From NCBI GenBank assembly GCA_902728285.1, contig CACVBU010000681.1:2114260-2178259 (forward strand): 64,000 bases of DNA, written 5' to 3'. The translations under genes and the position numbers were made by a program. The notes below the pieces were generated by a model. The model was not told where the DNA came from and did no database searches. It saw only the letters and a program-made list of their open reading frames with translations. The stretch is from Clytia hemisphaerica (taxonomy: Eukaryota; Cnidaria; Hydrozoa; Leptothecata; Clytiidae). Each line of letters begins with the position of its first letter. Position 1 is the stretch's first letter. This document shows, in pieces, positions 54,460 to 64,000 of this stretch.

Positions 54460-55610
54460 TATTATTACATTATACGAATGAATATCATGAATGTGCGTGA
54501 GAGAATGAAAACAACGCCCTGAAAGAAAATAAAGACCAACGAAGTTACAGTCTATATTCTATTAATTTGATTATAATGATCAATGGCCTCATTTTTAATT
54601 TGGGCCACTTTTTTTAATGTTGTATGTATTTCGTAACGTATATTATTTTATAAATTGTTAATCTTAAAATAAAAAAGGTGCGTTCTTATTTTCTTCTTCA
54701 CGACTCTCGAGCAACACGCTCTCCCTGAACAGCTCATAATGGTAACAATCGGTAACATTGGTGGCGGCACTCTAAATAAAGAATGAAAATTAAAGTTATG
54801 ACTGTGGAAGATCTGTGGTACGGTAGATTTTGTTAAGCTTGAAACTAGACAAAGTGACCGTCGCTCAAGTCTGTGGATAAACTGCCGAAGTTACGGTAAC
54901 AAGTAACGCACACTAATTGATGGGAAGCACAAAAATTGATCTAGATTTCAACATAGATCTAGATGAGATAATTGTTTCATACATACAACAATGTAACTTA
55001 CGCTGTCTAAGGCTCTCAGGCACTTCTTGAGTTTAGTGAAAGCAGTCCGTAATGATTGTGATATTGACGAATCGTCTCTGCTTCGGTTGATCCATTTTTC
55101 CTGAATAAAAAGAAAGTAAAAACATTATTTGAACTTGAACTTATTATTTACTTTAAAGGTATACTAATTTAAATATAAGATCATATAAAGATCAGATGCG
55201 TACTTCTTTGTTCTTTATTTATCGATGATGTTCCCATGTGTTGCGCGTGATAATTTTTTATAATTGAGCAAAGTCCGCCATATCGTAGACTGGAGTTGTT
55301 TATAATGCGTGTAATACAGTAGTATAGGCGTTATATGATAATACGATAATTGTTACGGGATAATATTAGTTTGTATAAAATTTGTTCCCTCCATCTGTCC
55401 ATTACTTTCTGTTTTATTTTTACTATATCTGAATTAGTCGTCTAGCTTGCTAGACTAGCCATATCGTATATTCCCGACTAACTCTATCGCTGGATAGCCC
55501 TGTATCTAACGATCATACCTTTTATAATTGCGCAGTGATCAAATAAAAAGTTTGGTTGGTACTGGCTAATCACTTTTTTTTTTCATGACCCTGTCTAAAC
55601 GGCTTTTTAG
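54460..55610. other. Non-coding interval
   Basis: AT-rich with no recognised gene. A sequence TCTAGCTTGCTAGACTAGC near 55441 and GATCTAGAT...ATAGATCTAGAT near 54950 are small palindromes only. Confidence 0.35.
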
Positions 55611-55614
55611 AGCG

Positions 55615-55740
55615 TGCCAAAATCCCTTGCACCGGAAGCACCGGAAGCGCACCGGAATCTTCCGGTGTGAAAAATGGCATTTTTTTAGCTGCACCGGAAA
55701 ACACCGGAGATTTCCGGAGCGCCGGGAGGGTCCTGTGACT
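55615..55740. mobile_element. GC-rich CCGGTGCA/CCGGAG element, right-end part
   Basis: CACCGGAAGCACCGGAAGCGCACCGG, then GCACCGGAAAACACCGGAGATTTCCGGAGCGCCGGGAGGGTCC. The last phrase is the inverted counterpart of the left end at 53005. It is a second diverged member of the family also seen at 36566-36775. Confidence 0.7.
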
Positions 55741-56969
55741 GGGCGAGTACTGACCAATATTAGAGACACTCGCATATGCAGCGACAGATATCCCTGCAAA
55801 CGAGTTACTTGGACCAGACTGTAAACCAGAGAAAAGATTATAAAAAACTAGACTGTGAAATAGTTTACGGTCTGGATATCCAGGCTAACTATTTTATTAG
55901 TCCAGGTATTCAGTACCCCTTGAACCCCCCCCCCTGTTTGAACATGCTTAAATTGTGGTACTTCAACTAACTGACAGTGGCTTAAACTCTTGGAGAGAGT
56001 CCGAAGAGAGTGAAATGAAAAGTTGGACACCTGTCTGGGAAACAGAACCACCCGCCCCACTGGCACTGCAGACTCTAGAACACTCTAGATCAGTAGATAA
56101 TTCATAATTTACAGGATTTGATTCGACTGTATTAATATATGAGCTGTCTAAGTACCTTTAAAATGATAGAAATGTGAACCTGTGGTGGGTGGTGCTGTTG
56201 GATAGATCCACACTCCAGCCACTTTTAAAAAATACGTCTCTTAATCCAATTAATCTACCAAAGTATCTTGGCTGCTTGCCTTTCCAAAAATGGCGCCGGG
56301 TGGACTTTCATTTTCGATTTCTCTGGACAAGAGAAGCGAGCGCATTATAGAAATAAAACAGGGGGTTTACTTAAAACAAAAAAGGCAAATTCTGAGTGTA
56401 AAATAGCAAATACTAATAAATTTTTTTAATTTTTTCGTATAAATTTAAAAGAATTACATTTTTTTGGGAGGATTATATTTAACTTTCACGCTTTAAGTCA
56501 ACACAGAATTTTCTTTAAAACTCTTTTGAGCTCCCTAAACTTTATCTACATTCGAATAAATGATAAACAAAACATGGTAGACACTTGCAGTGAAACAAGG
56601 AAAGCGCTGGGAACTCTCCGGTCTTCTGTTCCTGTCCTCTGCTCTGTAAAGTTTTTCATCACTTCTTTATTTATTTTTCCGTTACATGTAGAAGATATAT
56701 ACAGTAAGAAATTGAAGGGGACAAAAGGGGTTTCTTCCTAGTCAGAATGTCTGTTCTGGAGGCATGCTCCAGCTGGGAAACATTGGTCTGTTTTTCTGAA
56801 GGAAATTTAGAAATTTTGTGACCTGACTGAGTGAGAAACTTAAATGTTGTGGAAATTCTAGATCTTTTCTATTAAGATCTGAGGTAATTGATCTGCTTGC
56901 TCTTATAAAACAATTTGGAGGTTTTGGTATTTTGGGAACATGACAATAAAGGTTTGTCATATTTATTTT
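55741..56969. other. Non-coding interval
   Basis: Open frames (55776-55970, 55848-56066, 56526-56741, 56742-56960) overlap or have no domain. A C run of 10 lies near 55925. No gene or element recognised. Confidence 0.35.
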
Positions 56970-56975
56970 GTTATA

Positions 56976-57964
56976 CCAGACCCCCGCGCTCGATAGGATC
57001 GATCATCGGAACGGCTCGATGACGGATCGATATGTGATCGATGGATTACTTATCGATCCGGATAGGAGATCGATAGAGGATCGATACTCAAGATTTTTTT
57101 AAGCTTGTGATTAGTTATCGATCTATCATCGATCTATCATCGATCTTTTATCGATCTTATCGACCCTATCGACTCTTTCTAAAAATCGAGCTCTGATATT
57201 AATCGATCTTTCTCGCTATCGATTACCTATCGACACCTATCGATTACCTATCGACACCTATCGATTACCTATCGACACCCTTTATCTATCCAATCAAAAC
57301 ATCGACCGTTTTTTTATATTGATTAATCGATCCATATCGATCTAATGGCGTCAAACCGGATTTACTTATCGGTACTTATCTGGCACCCGATGTAGAAATT
57401 TTCTTTCGACACGCTAAGAAAGCTCTGGGAAAAGGTCGGGGAAACTTTCAACATCTGCTGGAAGGTTTAGATTACGGAATTTCGCCTGAGCCCTAGCTCC
57501 GAACTTAAAAAAACGGAGGGGGCCGGCTTAAAAATAGCTCGCGTTTAATTTACGCAATTAACGTCTATTCCACTTTGCAACTTTTTCGAATGTTTTGAGC
57601 CCGGGTTTTCGGGATTTACAGGCTCGATGTATTTATAATCGATGCATAATCGATTTTATAATCGATTTATAATCGATTCATAATCGATTTATACTCGATT
57701 AACGATCGATGACGAATCGATTAACGATCGATGACGAATCGATTAACGATCGATGACGAATCGATTAACGATCGATGACGAATCGATATACTCGATTGAA
57801 ATACTAGCTCGATAATAGATCAACGAAGGATCGATACTCAAGACTTTTTAATGGCTGAATCTTCCATCGATCTCCTATCCGGATCGATAAGTAATCCATC
57901 GATCACATATCGATCCGTCATCGAGCCGTTCCGATGATCGATCCTATCGAGCGCGGGGGTCTGG
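56976..57964. mobile_element. 989-bp foldback element saturated with ATCGAT, 6-bp target duplication
   Basis: The left arm begins CCAGACCCCCGCGCTCGATAGG and the right arm ends CCTATCGAGCGCGGGGGTCTGG; the arms match for about 98 bp with hardly a mismatch. GTTATA lies on both sides (56970-56975 and 57965-57970). The interior is packed with ATCGAT and has two internal tandem arrays: CTATCGATTACCTATCGACAC (about 57228-57285) and GATTAACGATCGATGACGAATC (about 57695-57785, four units). No transposase frame. Confidence 0.9.
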
Positions 57965-58033
57965 GTTATAACAAAGATAAACTCAGGAGGTAAGGTAAAT
58001 TGCATTTATTTGACTTCTTTTGACTACTTTTCT

Positions 58034-58290
58034 GATACTGCCAACTACTCTAACTTGGGACTATCTGACAAAACATGGGACGGCAATTCGGCCACCATTT
58101 CACCGAAACCTCCAAAGTCATTTTGTTTTAATTTAAATGTAAAGCATTTCAGAAAAGCATTTCAGCATATTTATATTAAAAAATTCACAATTTCTCTTTC
58201 GCACCACCAAAATACTTTTTTTTTTGTACCCAGGCTAGGGTCGGCTTTTAATTGTATTTTGGTTGAGGGTCAGCTTTTTTCCAAGGGCAG
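58034..58290. repeat. Truncated copy of the CCGTCAACTGCTCTAACTTGG element
   Basis: ACTGCCAACTACTCTAACTTGGGACTATCTGACAAAACATGGGAC followed by CCACCATTTCACC(G)AAACCTCC matches 27196-27300. The right inverted end is missing. Confidence 0.65.
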
Positions 58291-59203
58291 TTAGTCACAC
58301 TAGCGTCCCGCCAAAATGTGTATCAAAGATTAATGCTGCGAAAGCGCTATATCGTTTACTTGATCAAGTGAGAGTCAATTGACTCTCAAGCAAAAAAATG
58401 CGCCGCAAATTTTCTAAAGGGATTCATGAAAAAATAACCCGGGCGCTTTTTAATGAAATTAACATTTTCAAAAGCTTTGAGAAATTGCCTAAAATTTGAG
58501 TCATAGATGAAAAAGTTTGAGCCAAGCCAACCTTGAAAACTAATTTGAAGATCAACTTCCCAAGAAAAAGATCTACGGGGGAGGCGGAACCCACCTAGAT
58601 TGCCGCACCACCGGATAGGCTGTTTCCCAGAAATTTTGCCGGACCTGAAATAATAAACCATTTACATATGCGGAATTGTTTTTACTTTAGCATATAAACA
58701 AGGCCTTAAAAATCGAAGCGCTGTCTTGGGAATTGAATGACAAATTTTGGTTGGTTGATTTTGGCTGCTGCACGTTTTATTTTGTTTCCAACTTTCAAGT
58801 TTTAATTTTAATATTGTCTTGCGAACTTGATTCAGGTAACTCTCATCCTTGTTGTTGAAATGTATCCTGTAGATGACTGATGTTGTTTTTTCTGAAAGCT
58901 TAATTTCCTAGTGTGACTAACACTGAAGGGTCAAGGGTTGGTCTGTTTCAAGAAGGGTCAGGGTCAATCCCGAGGTTGAGGTCAGGTTAATATATAGATT
59001 GCTATGCACGAGTGACGTCAAACATCCATCGTTTTGCCACTAATTTGGTCTTCTTCGTTCCAGAAATTTGCGTGTGTTCCACTACTACGGATTTTTTTCA
59101 TATTTTCAAATTTTTAAAAGACCAGACTTACAACGAATTACATTATGACAGTCAGTATCATTTAGACGTCTATATTCAAGACTTTGCAGAAGAGGAATAA
59201 GTA
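58291..59203. other. Non-coding interval
   Basis: Open frames at 58386-58661 (minus) and 59012-59200 (plus) have no recognised domain. AACCTTGACCC-like phrases (GGGTCAAGGGTTGG, GGGTCAGGGTCAATCC) lie near 58928-58985. Confidence 0.35.
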
Positions 59204-59327
59204 CCGTGAGAGGTCCTAAATCTGACATCACTGCCTAAATCCGATGGGGTCTTTCAAAGATACAAACTAAAATAAAAACAAACCTTTCGCTGTGACGCAA
59301 CGAAGATACCAAAGTGTCAACTAAACT

Positions 59328-60823
59328 TAGTCTACACATAGACAGATCCAGGCTTTTAGGCCTTACTCTTGGTCTATAGGCACTGCTATAGGCAGCCACT
59401 TGTGACCCCCACCGGGAATTGCTTATTAATAGGTTTAAACATAATAGACAACATTCACAAAAGATGTTTATCAATAGAGATTTTAAATAAAAGAATGTTT
59501 AAAACACAGCTGATTGGCTTAGGTTTTGAAACCAGTAGCGGCCTGGCTTAATTTTCTTGGTGGTGCAAACTATGAAATTGGCGCCCCTGGTATTTTTGTG
59601 TCCTTATTTGCGCCCTCCACCATTAAGTGAAAATATTAAACTAAGAGAGAGTAAGAGCAGTGACTGGTTGAAAGTAACGCCCGGAAGCTCTGAGTTAACA
59701 AACTTTTATTAATACGAAGGTGGTGGTAATGATAACTTGATATCTATTTCCTTGTTATTTCCTGGTGTTACTTTACTCTCCATTAAAGGTCAATGGCTGA
59801 AAGAGGCCCTAAAATTCCAAAAGTTGGCAGGAATCGAGAGGTAAATCACTCGAAAAATTATCGTACACCTCTACAAAAAGTCAAAAAGTCAAAGAAAAAG
59901 TCAAAAAGTCAAAGAAAAAGTCAAAAAGTCAAAGAAAAAATCAAATAAAAGTCAAAAAAGTCTTGAAAAAGTCAAAAAGTTTCTGGGGCTGATGGGTGGA
60001 GTAAAATTTATGGGCGGTTGGAGTTTTTGGACAGATTTGGGCGGTAAATCTTAGGCGCTCGAAGGCGGTGGGCGTTTTTGTCGGGAAAAAGTCAAAATGG
60101 AAGTTTGAAAAAAGTCAAAAAAAGTCAAAAAGTCAAATAAAAGTCAAAAAAAAGTCCAAAAGTCAAATGAAAATTCAAAAAGTCAAAAAGTATCGTACAC
60201 TTTTTTTCAAGTGATTTACCCCTCGACAGGAATAAGGGTTCTTTGTAATTCTGGCGCCGCAGGCCAAAAAAATTGGTGTAAGAAAGGTCAAACAGCTCAA
60301 AAGATATTCTAAAAAGGAGAAAGTTAGTCCGCATAAGACCACAAAAACCACGGCGAGCAGTTTCGATCAATCGCTCATTTTGGGGGTGAGCATCCTCTTT
60401 AACCCCTGGTGGATACACAACACTTCTCTGTTTTGACTTTTCGCAATTCAATGTTGATAGTAGTTTTGAAAAAATTCGTAAAATAAAAGGAAGCGCCGCA
60501 GGCGAAAAAAAATTTACATTGCACTTATAGAAAGCACTAAAAACGTCTCAAAGGGCGCCAAATCGCCCAACCAAAGATCCAAAAATTTTTGGCGCCCCCT
60601 TGAAAAGCTTTTTTGGCACCCCTCTCAGGTCTTTCTGGGTGGTGCACTGCACACCCTGCACCCCCTGCCAGGCCGCCACTGTTTGAAACTCTCTATTGTT
60701 TCATTAAAACCTCAGTGTGCATGCGATTTACCTGGAGAATTTCAATATTCAAAACAAGAGCAGTGCTCATAGCCCGAAGAGTAGGAGTTTTACGCTCAAA
60801 ACAAGGAAGATATGACGTAGCCT
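59328..60823. mobile_element. GATAGTCTACACA-family element split by a hAT insertion
   Basis: Flanked by AACTAAACT at 59319-59327 and 60824-60832 (9-bp target duplication). The two arms (59328-59532 and 60682-60823) together equal the unsplit copy at 39930-40262 in reverse complement, which proves the order of insertion. A 9-bp duplication is typical of Mutator-like elements. Confidence 0.8.
59533..60681. mobile_element. 1149-bp non-autonomous hAT element
   Basis: Ends CAGTAGCGGCCTGGC and GCCAGGCCGCCACTG are inverted repeats of the CAGNGGCG type. TTTGAAAC is duplicated on both sides (59525-59532 and 60682-60689), the 8-bp signature of hAT. The interior has GGCGCC phrases and a long microsatellite-like array of AAAAAGTCAAAGAAAAAGTC (about 59876-59985 and 60090-60195). 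No transposase frame, only a minus-strand open frame at 60125-60451 without a domain. Confidence 0.9.
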
Positions 60824-61675
60824 AACTAAACTGAGAGATTTGATACACTGAACCAATTGAACCAATATGCACAACATCATAAATGACAACAGTAGTAACA
60901 ACATCATAAGAAGTAATGAGATCTTTTGATTTTCCAAAGCACACGAAAATATAAAAGAGGTCTGTGTACGAGCGTGCTCATTTTGAAACGTTACGTAATC
61001 AAGCCTGGTTTTTATTACTTTACATTGGCACTAGGCTTGATTGCGGGACTTCCGTAAATAAACATCCGGACTTATGGTTGGTAGAGAGGGCGTTGATAGT
61101 TGCCGCCTCATTGATTCGATGTTTGTTATTCAAATTAAGTGCTACCGCATCCGTCCGGGCCATTTTTACAATTTAGTCTGTTTGTTTCTTGATGGAAACC
61201 AGTCCAAGTTGTTTCGTATTTTTCCGCACAAGTCACTTTTATTACAAAACTGTTATCGTTTTAAACATGAGCAACTGATCCAGAATAAAAGGTAATTATT
61301 TTTACAACTCACACTTTTTAATTACATTAATTGACATCTTTGACATTACAGCTATCTTGTTAGATGTTTTTTTTCGAGAGTTCTAGCAATAGTTTATCGT
61401 TCAACTTGGAGAGGAAATGTTTGTAAACATAGAATTTTTTTTCATAAGAGTTATTTGGGGGTCGGAATTAGGAAGTGGTGTCGGATTTAGGACCTCTCAT
61501 GGTAACGTGTGATTTAAAATTTAGGATATAAAGAGAATTTAGGTTATGTTTATTAACACTGTAATTTTGTACATAGAACATCAGTTCAACACTGAGAGAC
61601 GTGAGCGAGTGTCTTGTGTGTGAAAAATGCGTTTTACTAAAGTTTAATTTACTATGTGTTGTGGAGAGTAAAACT

Positions 61676-61906
61676 CCTACTCTTCAGGAAATTCACACTA
61701 ATCTTGTTTTGAATATTAAATTTTTCTGTATACATCGCATGTGCACTTAGGTTTTAATGAAACAAAAGAGAGTTTCGAAACCTAAGCCAATCATCTTTGG
61801 TTGACCCAGTTGGGGTCATTAGTGCCCGTCCATAGCAGAGAGTATTTGAGGCCTAAGAGTCTAGAGCTGTCTAATGTGTAGACTACTCAAAGCTATAAAC
61901 TCACCT
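61676..61906. mobile_element. Diverged copy of the GATAGTCTACACA family
   Basis: AACTCCTACTCTTCAGG, then TGTTTTGAATATT, GGTTTTAATGAAACAAAAGAG, AAGCCAATCA and AATGTGTAGACTACTC match 39930-40262 in the same orientation, with a large internal deletion. It lies 158 bp upstream of the EXT1 start codon, so it may form part of the EXT1 5' region. Confidence 0.7.
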
Positions 61907-62063
61907 TATTATTACTATTTTGATGACGTTACGACCCAATTAATTGTTTTTGAATACATTTAAAATTCCACTATTTTCCAGAAGAAAAAAAAGTCATTTA
62001 GCATAATATCACTAGTGGTATGGGAAAGATCTATTGCCAGCTGGTATCAATCAAACAGTATAA

Positions 62064-63031
62064 ATGGTCTCTCGCAATCGGATTGGAAGTCGAAGAAAAA
62101 TTCAAGTCTGTACATTCATTCTGTTGACTGTTTTACTATTATTCTTACTGGTTTGGATATATAATTTCAAGAATCGTCCCCATATTACCTACCAACAGGA
62201 CTTGCTAGCTATCAAAAAGGATACCATCTTATCTAACTATCAATGGAATAATGAAGCTATCAAAAGCATATCAAACAAACAATTTCAATACAATGACTTT
62301 AACTCAAAGAGTTTTACTATTAAAGATGAGGTGACACATAGTTTCCAAGAATATGACTCGAAATGCATTCGCCTATCAAAATGTTTTGATTTTAACAAGT
62401 GTAGAAATGGTTTCTCTGTTTACGTCCACCCCGACATTGAAGGGATTCCAGTATCGCCAGTATACAGAAATATTCTAACAATCTTGAGATCCAGTCTTTA
62501 TTATACTGATGACCCAAATGAAGCTTGTATATCTATTTTATCTTATGACACACACGACAGAGACGTTATTAGCACTAATTTTATCAAAAAGATGAATTCA
62601 AAACTCAAGAAATTACCAAATTGGAACAACGGTCAAAATCATATAGTGATTGTGTTTTTTTCTGGCACGTGGCCTGATTATCTTGATACAGCTTCGTTTC
62701 AATTGGGAAAAGCCATGATTGCTAGAGCTTCATCTTCCTTACATGGTATACGCAAAGGATATGATATCAGCATCCCGTTAATACCAAAAGACTATCCAAT
62801 CAAATCGATTCCAATACTAGACAAAGATGTAACATTACTTCCGTTACACCGGAAATATTTGATGTCATTCAAAGGAAAACGGTATTTGTATGGAATCGGA
62901 TCAATGAGTAGGAATAGTTTATATTTGATCAGAAATAAGAAATTTGTTTTGTTGACCACCTGTAGACATGGTAAAGGTTGGGAGAAATACAAGGATGAGC
63001 GATGTGACACAGATAATGAGGAATATGATAG
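62064..63031 (+). CDS. EXT1: Exostosin-1 (EXT1), first coding exon
   Basis: ATG at 62064; exon ends at donor GATAG|GTGAGA. Residues 15-33 (VCTFILLTVLLLFLLVWIY) are the signal anchor of a type II Golgi protein. The lumenal exostosin domain begins CFDFNKCRNGFSVYVHPD and continues with NHIVIVFFSGTWPDYLDTAS, FKGKRYLYGIGSMSRNSLYL and LLTTCRHGKGW. These match EXT1 over the whole exon. Role: with EXT2, the Golgi glycosyltransferase that polymerises heparan sulfate by adding alternating GlcA and GlcNAc. The first exon codes 322 residues, similar in layout to the large first exon of vertebrate EXT1. The protein continues in the exon at 63734. Confidence 0.95.
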
Positions 63032-63451
63032 GTGAGAAAATTTTGGTCCTATTACAAGACAAAAGATTCAAGTTGGTTTATGACAAATGTGTCTTAAGCT
63101 TTCTCTAATTTCTTTGTATTAAAAAATAATCAACAACGTGATATCTCCTCAATTAAACAGAGGTGTTTGACATTTTTTAAATAGTTAACCTGTGAATTGG
63201 CATAATGATTTTATATTTCATAAATAAAGGCTTTCCCTATTAATTGAGGCTTTTTCGAACCCCCCCCCCCTTACAGGGTTTTCTGAGAATTTGAAGATCC
63301 CCTCCCGCCTAAATTTAGGGGAAAGGAAACTATGTATTCATGAATTCCCTATTACGTATTAGAACTTTGGGTTACACCCGATGAAGGTTTTTTCTGATTT
63401 AGTTTAATTCAGGGTTTAAAATTATCACCATTCACTTTATTAATTTGTATA

Positions 63452-63695
63452 CACGTTTTTTTTATAAGAACAAACTATATAAGAACATAAGGCTTCCATG
63501 ACCAAAATGTTAAGAAAAAGTTAAGAACATTTTAAGGCTTTAAAGCACCCTATTTCTTAGGAAAATGGACAAAAATGATCAAAAAATGGTGAAAAATTAG
63601 AACATGTTAAGAACATTTTTAGGCTGATAACTCAAAAAGTTGAGAACATCCGTAGGCCTCAAAAATTTTTGGATGTTCTTATAAAAAAATGTGTA
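63452..63695. mobile_element. MITE, ACACGTTTTTTTTATAAGAAC ends, in EXT1 intron 1
   Basis: Starts ACACGTTTTTTTTATAAGAACAAACTATATAAG and ends GATGTTCTTATAAAAAAATGTGT. Interior AAGGCTTCCATGACC and AAGAACATTTTAAGGCTTTA match the copy at 31140-31397. It makes up about a third of the 702-bp intron. Confidence 0.85.
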
Positions 63696-63733
63696 AGAAA
63701 AACTTTCATATTATTCTCAATTTTGTGTTTTAG

Positions 63734-64000
63734 ATACGACTACAATGAGTTACTGAGGAATTCCACATTCTGTTTGATACCACGTGGACGTCGTCTTGGA
63801 TCGTTCAGATTCTTAGAATCCATGAAGTTTGGATGCATACCAGTTCTTCTAAGTAATGGATGGGATTTACCATTCAAAGACTTAATTGATTGGTCCAAAT
63901 TCAGTTTAAACATTGATGAGAGAACTTTATTGCAGTTGCCAACAATCATTGAAGGGTTATCGGAGCAAATGATTTTGTCAATGAGACAACAGACGCTGTT
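63734..64000 (+). CDS. EXT1: Exostosin-1 (EXT1), second coding exon (runs off the window)
   Basis: After acceptor TTTTGTGTTTTAG the frame reads YDYNELLRNSTFCLIPRGRR, LGSFRFLESMKFGCIPVLLS and NGWDLPF, the most conserved block of exostosins (nucleotide-sugar site around PRGRRLGSFRF). The first base completes an Arg codon with the AG of exon 1. The frame is open to position 64000 and ends in MILSMRQQTL, so the exon continues right of the window. The minus-strand open frame over it is a shadow. Confidence 0.95.

Larger units (their letters stand above)
59204..61502. mobile_element. Large TA-flanked element carrying two nested insertions
   Basis: The left end CCGTGAGAGGTCCTAAATCTGAC and right end GTCGGATTTAGGACCTCTCATGG are inverted repeats, with TA on both sides (59202-59203, 61503-61504). 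It is the inverted counterpart of 51140-51992; 59204-59327 and 60833-61502 are its two parts. The nested elements at 59328-60823 account for the extra length. Confidence 0.85.

Noticed and set aside
1-64000. tRNA, rRNA, riboswitch, bacterial operon or contamination
   Set aside because: No such structures were seen. Introns with GT/AG, animal-specific EXT1 and MITEs throughout argue for one eukaryotic chromosome segment.

Overview
This is a window of nuclear DNA from an invertebrate animal. It is AT-rich, its genes are split by GT/AG introns, it is packed with short inverted-repeat transposons (MITEs), and it carries the 5' part of EXT1, an animal heparan-sulfate polymerase gene. The presence of AID/APOBEC-like deaminases fits lineages such as cnidarians or sponges, but the species cannot be fixed from the sequence. 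No prokaryotic gene, CRISPR array, rRNA or tRNA was recognised.

Layout. Positions 1-19.4 kb hold two copies of a segmental duplication (about 1-4.5 kb and 14.0-19.4 kb). Each copy has, on the minus strand, a single-exon AID/APOBEC-like cytidine deaminase gene followed by the last three coding exons of a renalase-like flavoprotein (the final exon of the left copy runs off the window). Only one renalase first exon is present, at 38.65-38.92 kb. The two 3' cassettes may therefore share one 5' exon, or the left cassette may be a partial duplicate. The exon that should join exon 1 to the cassettes was not found. Three deaminase loci occur: A (3.7-4.5 kb, frameshifted), B (18.2-19.3 kb, intact core with an internal stop before its acidic tail) and C (24.3-25.2 kb, heavily damaged, with a zinc-binding Cys lost). 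C lies antisense at the point where a plus-strand Gln-rich coiled-coil exon is cut off.

Between the copies (4.5-13.9 kb) there are MITEs, a 104-bp satellite with an inserted solo LTR, and GC-rich minisatellites. From 25 to 38.6 kb the DNA is mostly transposon-derived, but it includes a probable small secreted four-cysteine peptide gene at 34.0 kb and a possible single exon at 36.24 kb.

From 42.1 to 48.0 kb a minus-strand gene for a long coiled-coil protein can be assembled from seven phase-compatible exons; its 3' end was not found. From 48.7 to 61.9 kb there is almost no recognisable coding sequence. This stretch has an ATCGAT-rich 989-bp foldback element, a three-level transposon nest (hAT inside a 9-bp-TSD element inside a TA-TSD element) and a poly(A) tract of more than 100 bp. 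EXT1 begins at 62.06 kb on the plus strand and continues past the window's right edge.

The genes do not form an evident pathway. The main biological interest is the deaminase expansion interleaved with duplicated renalase exons, and the fast-evolving repeat landscape around it.
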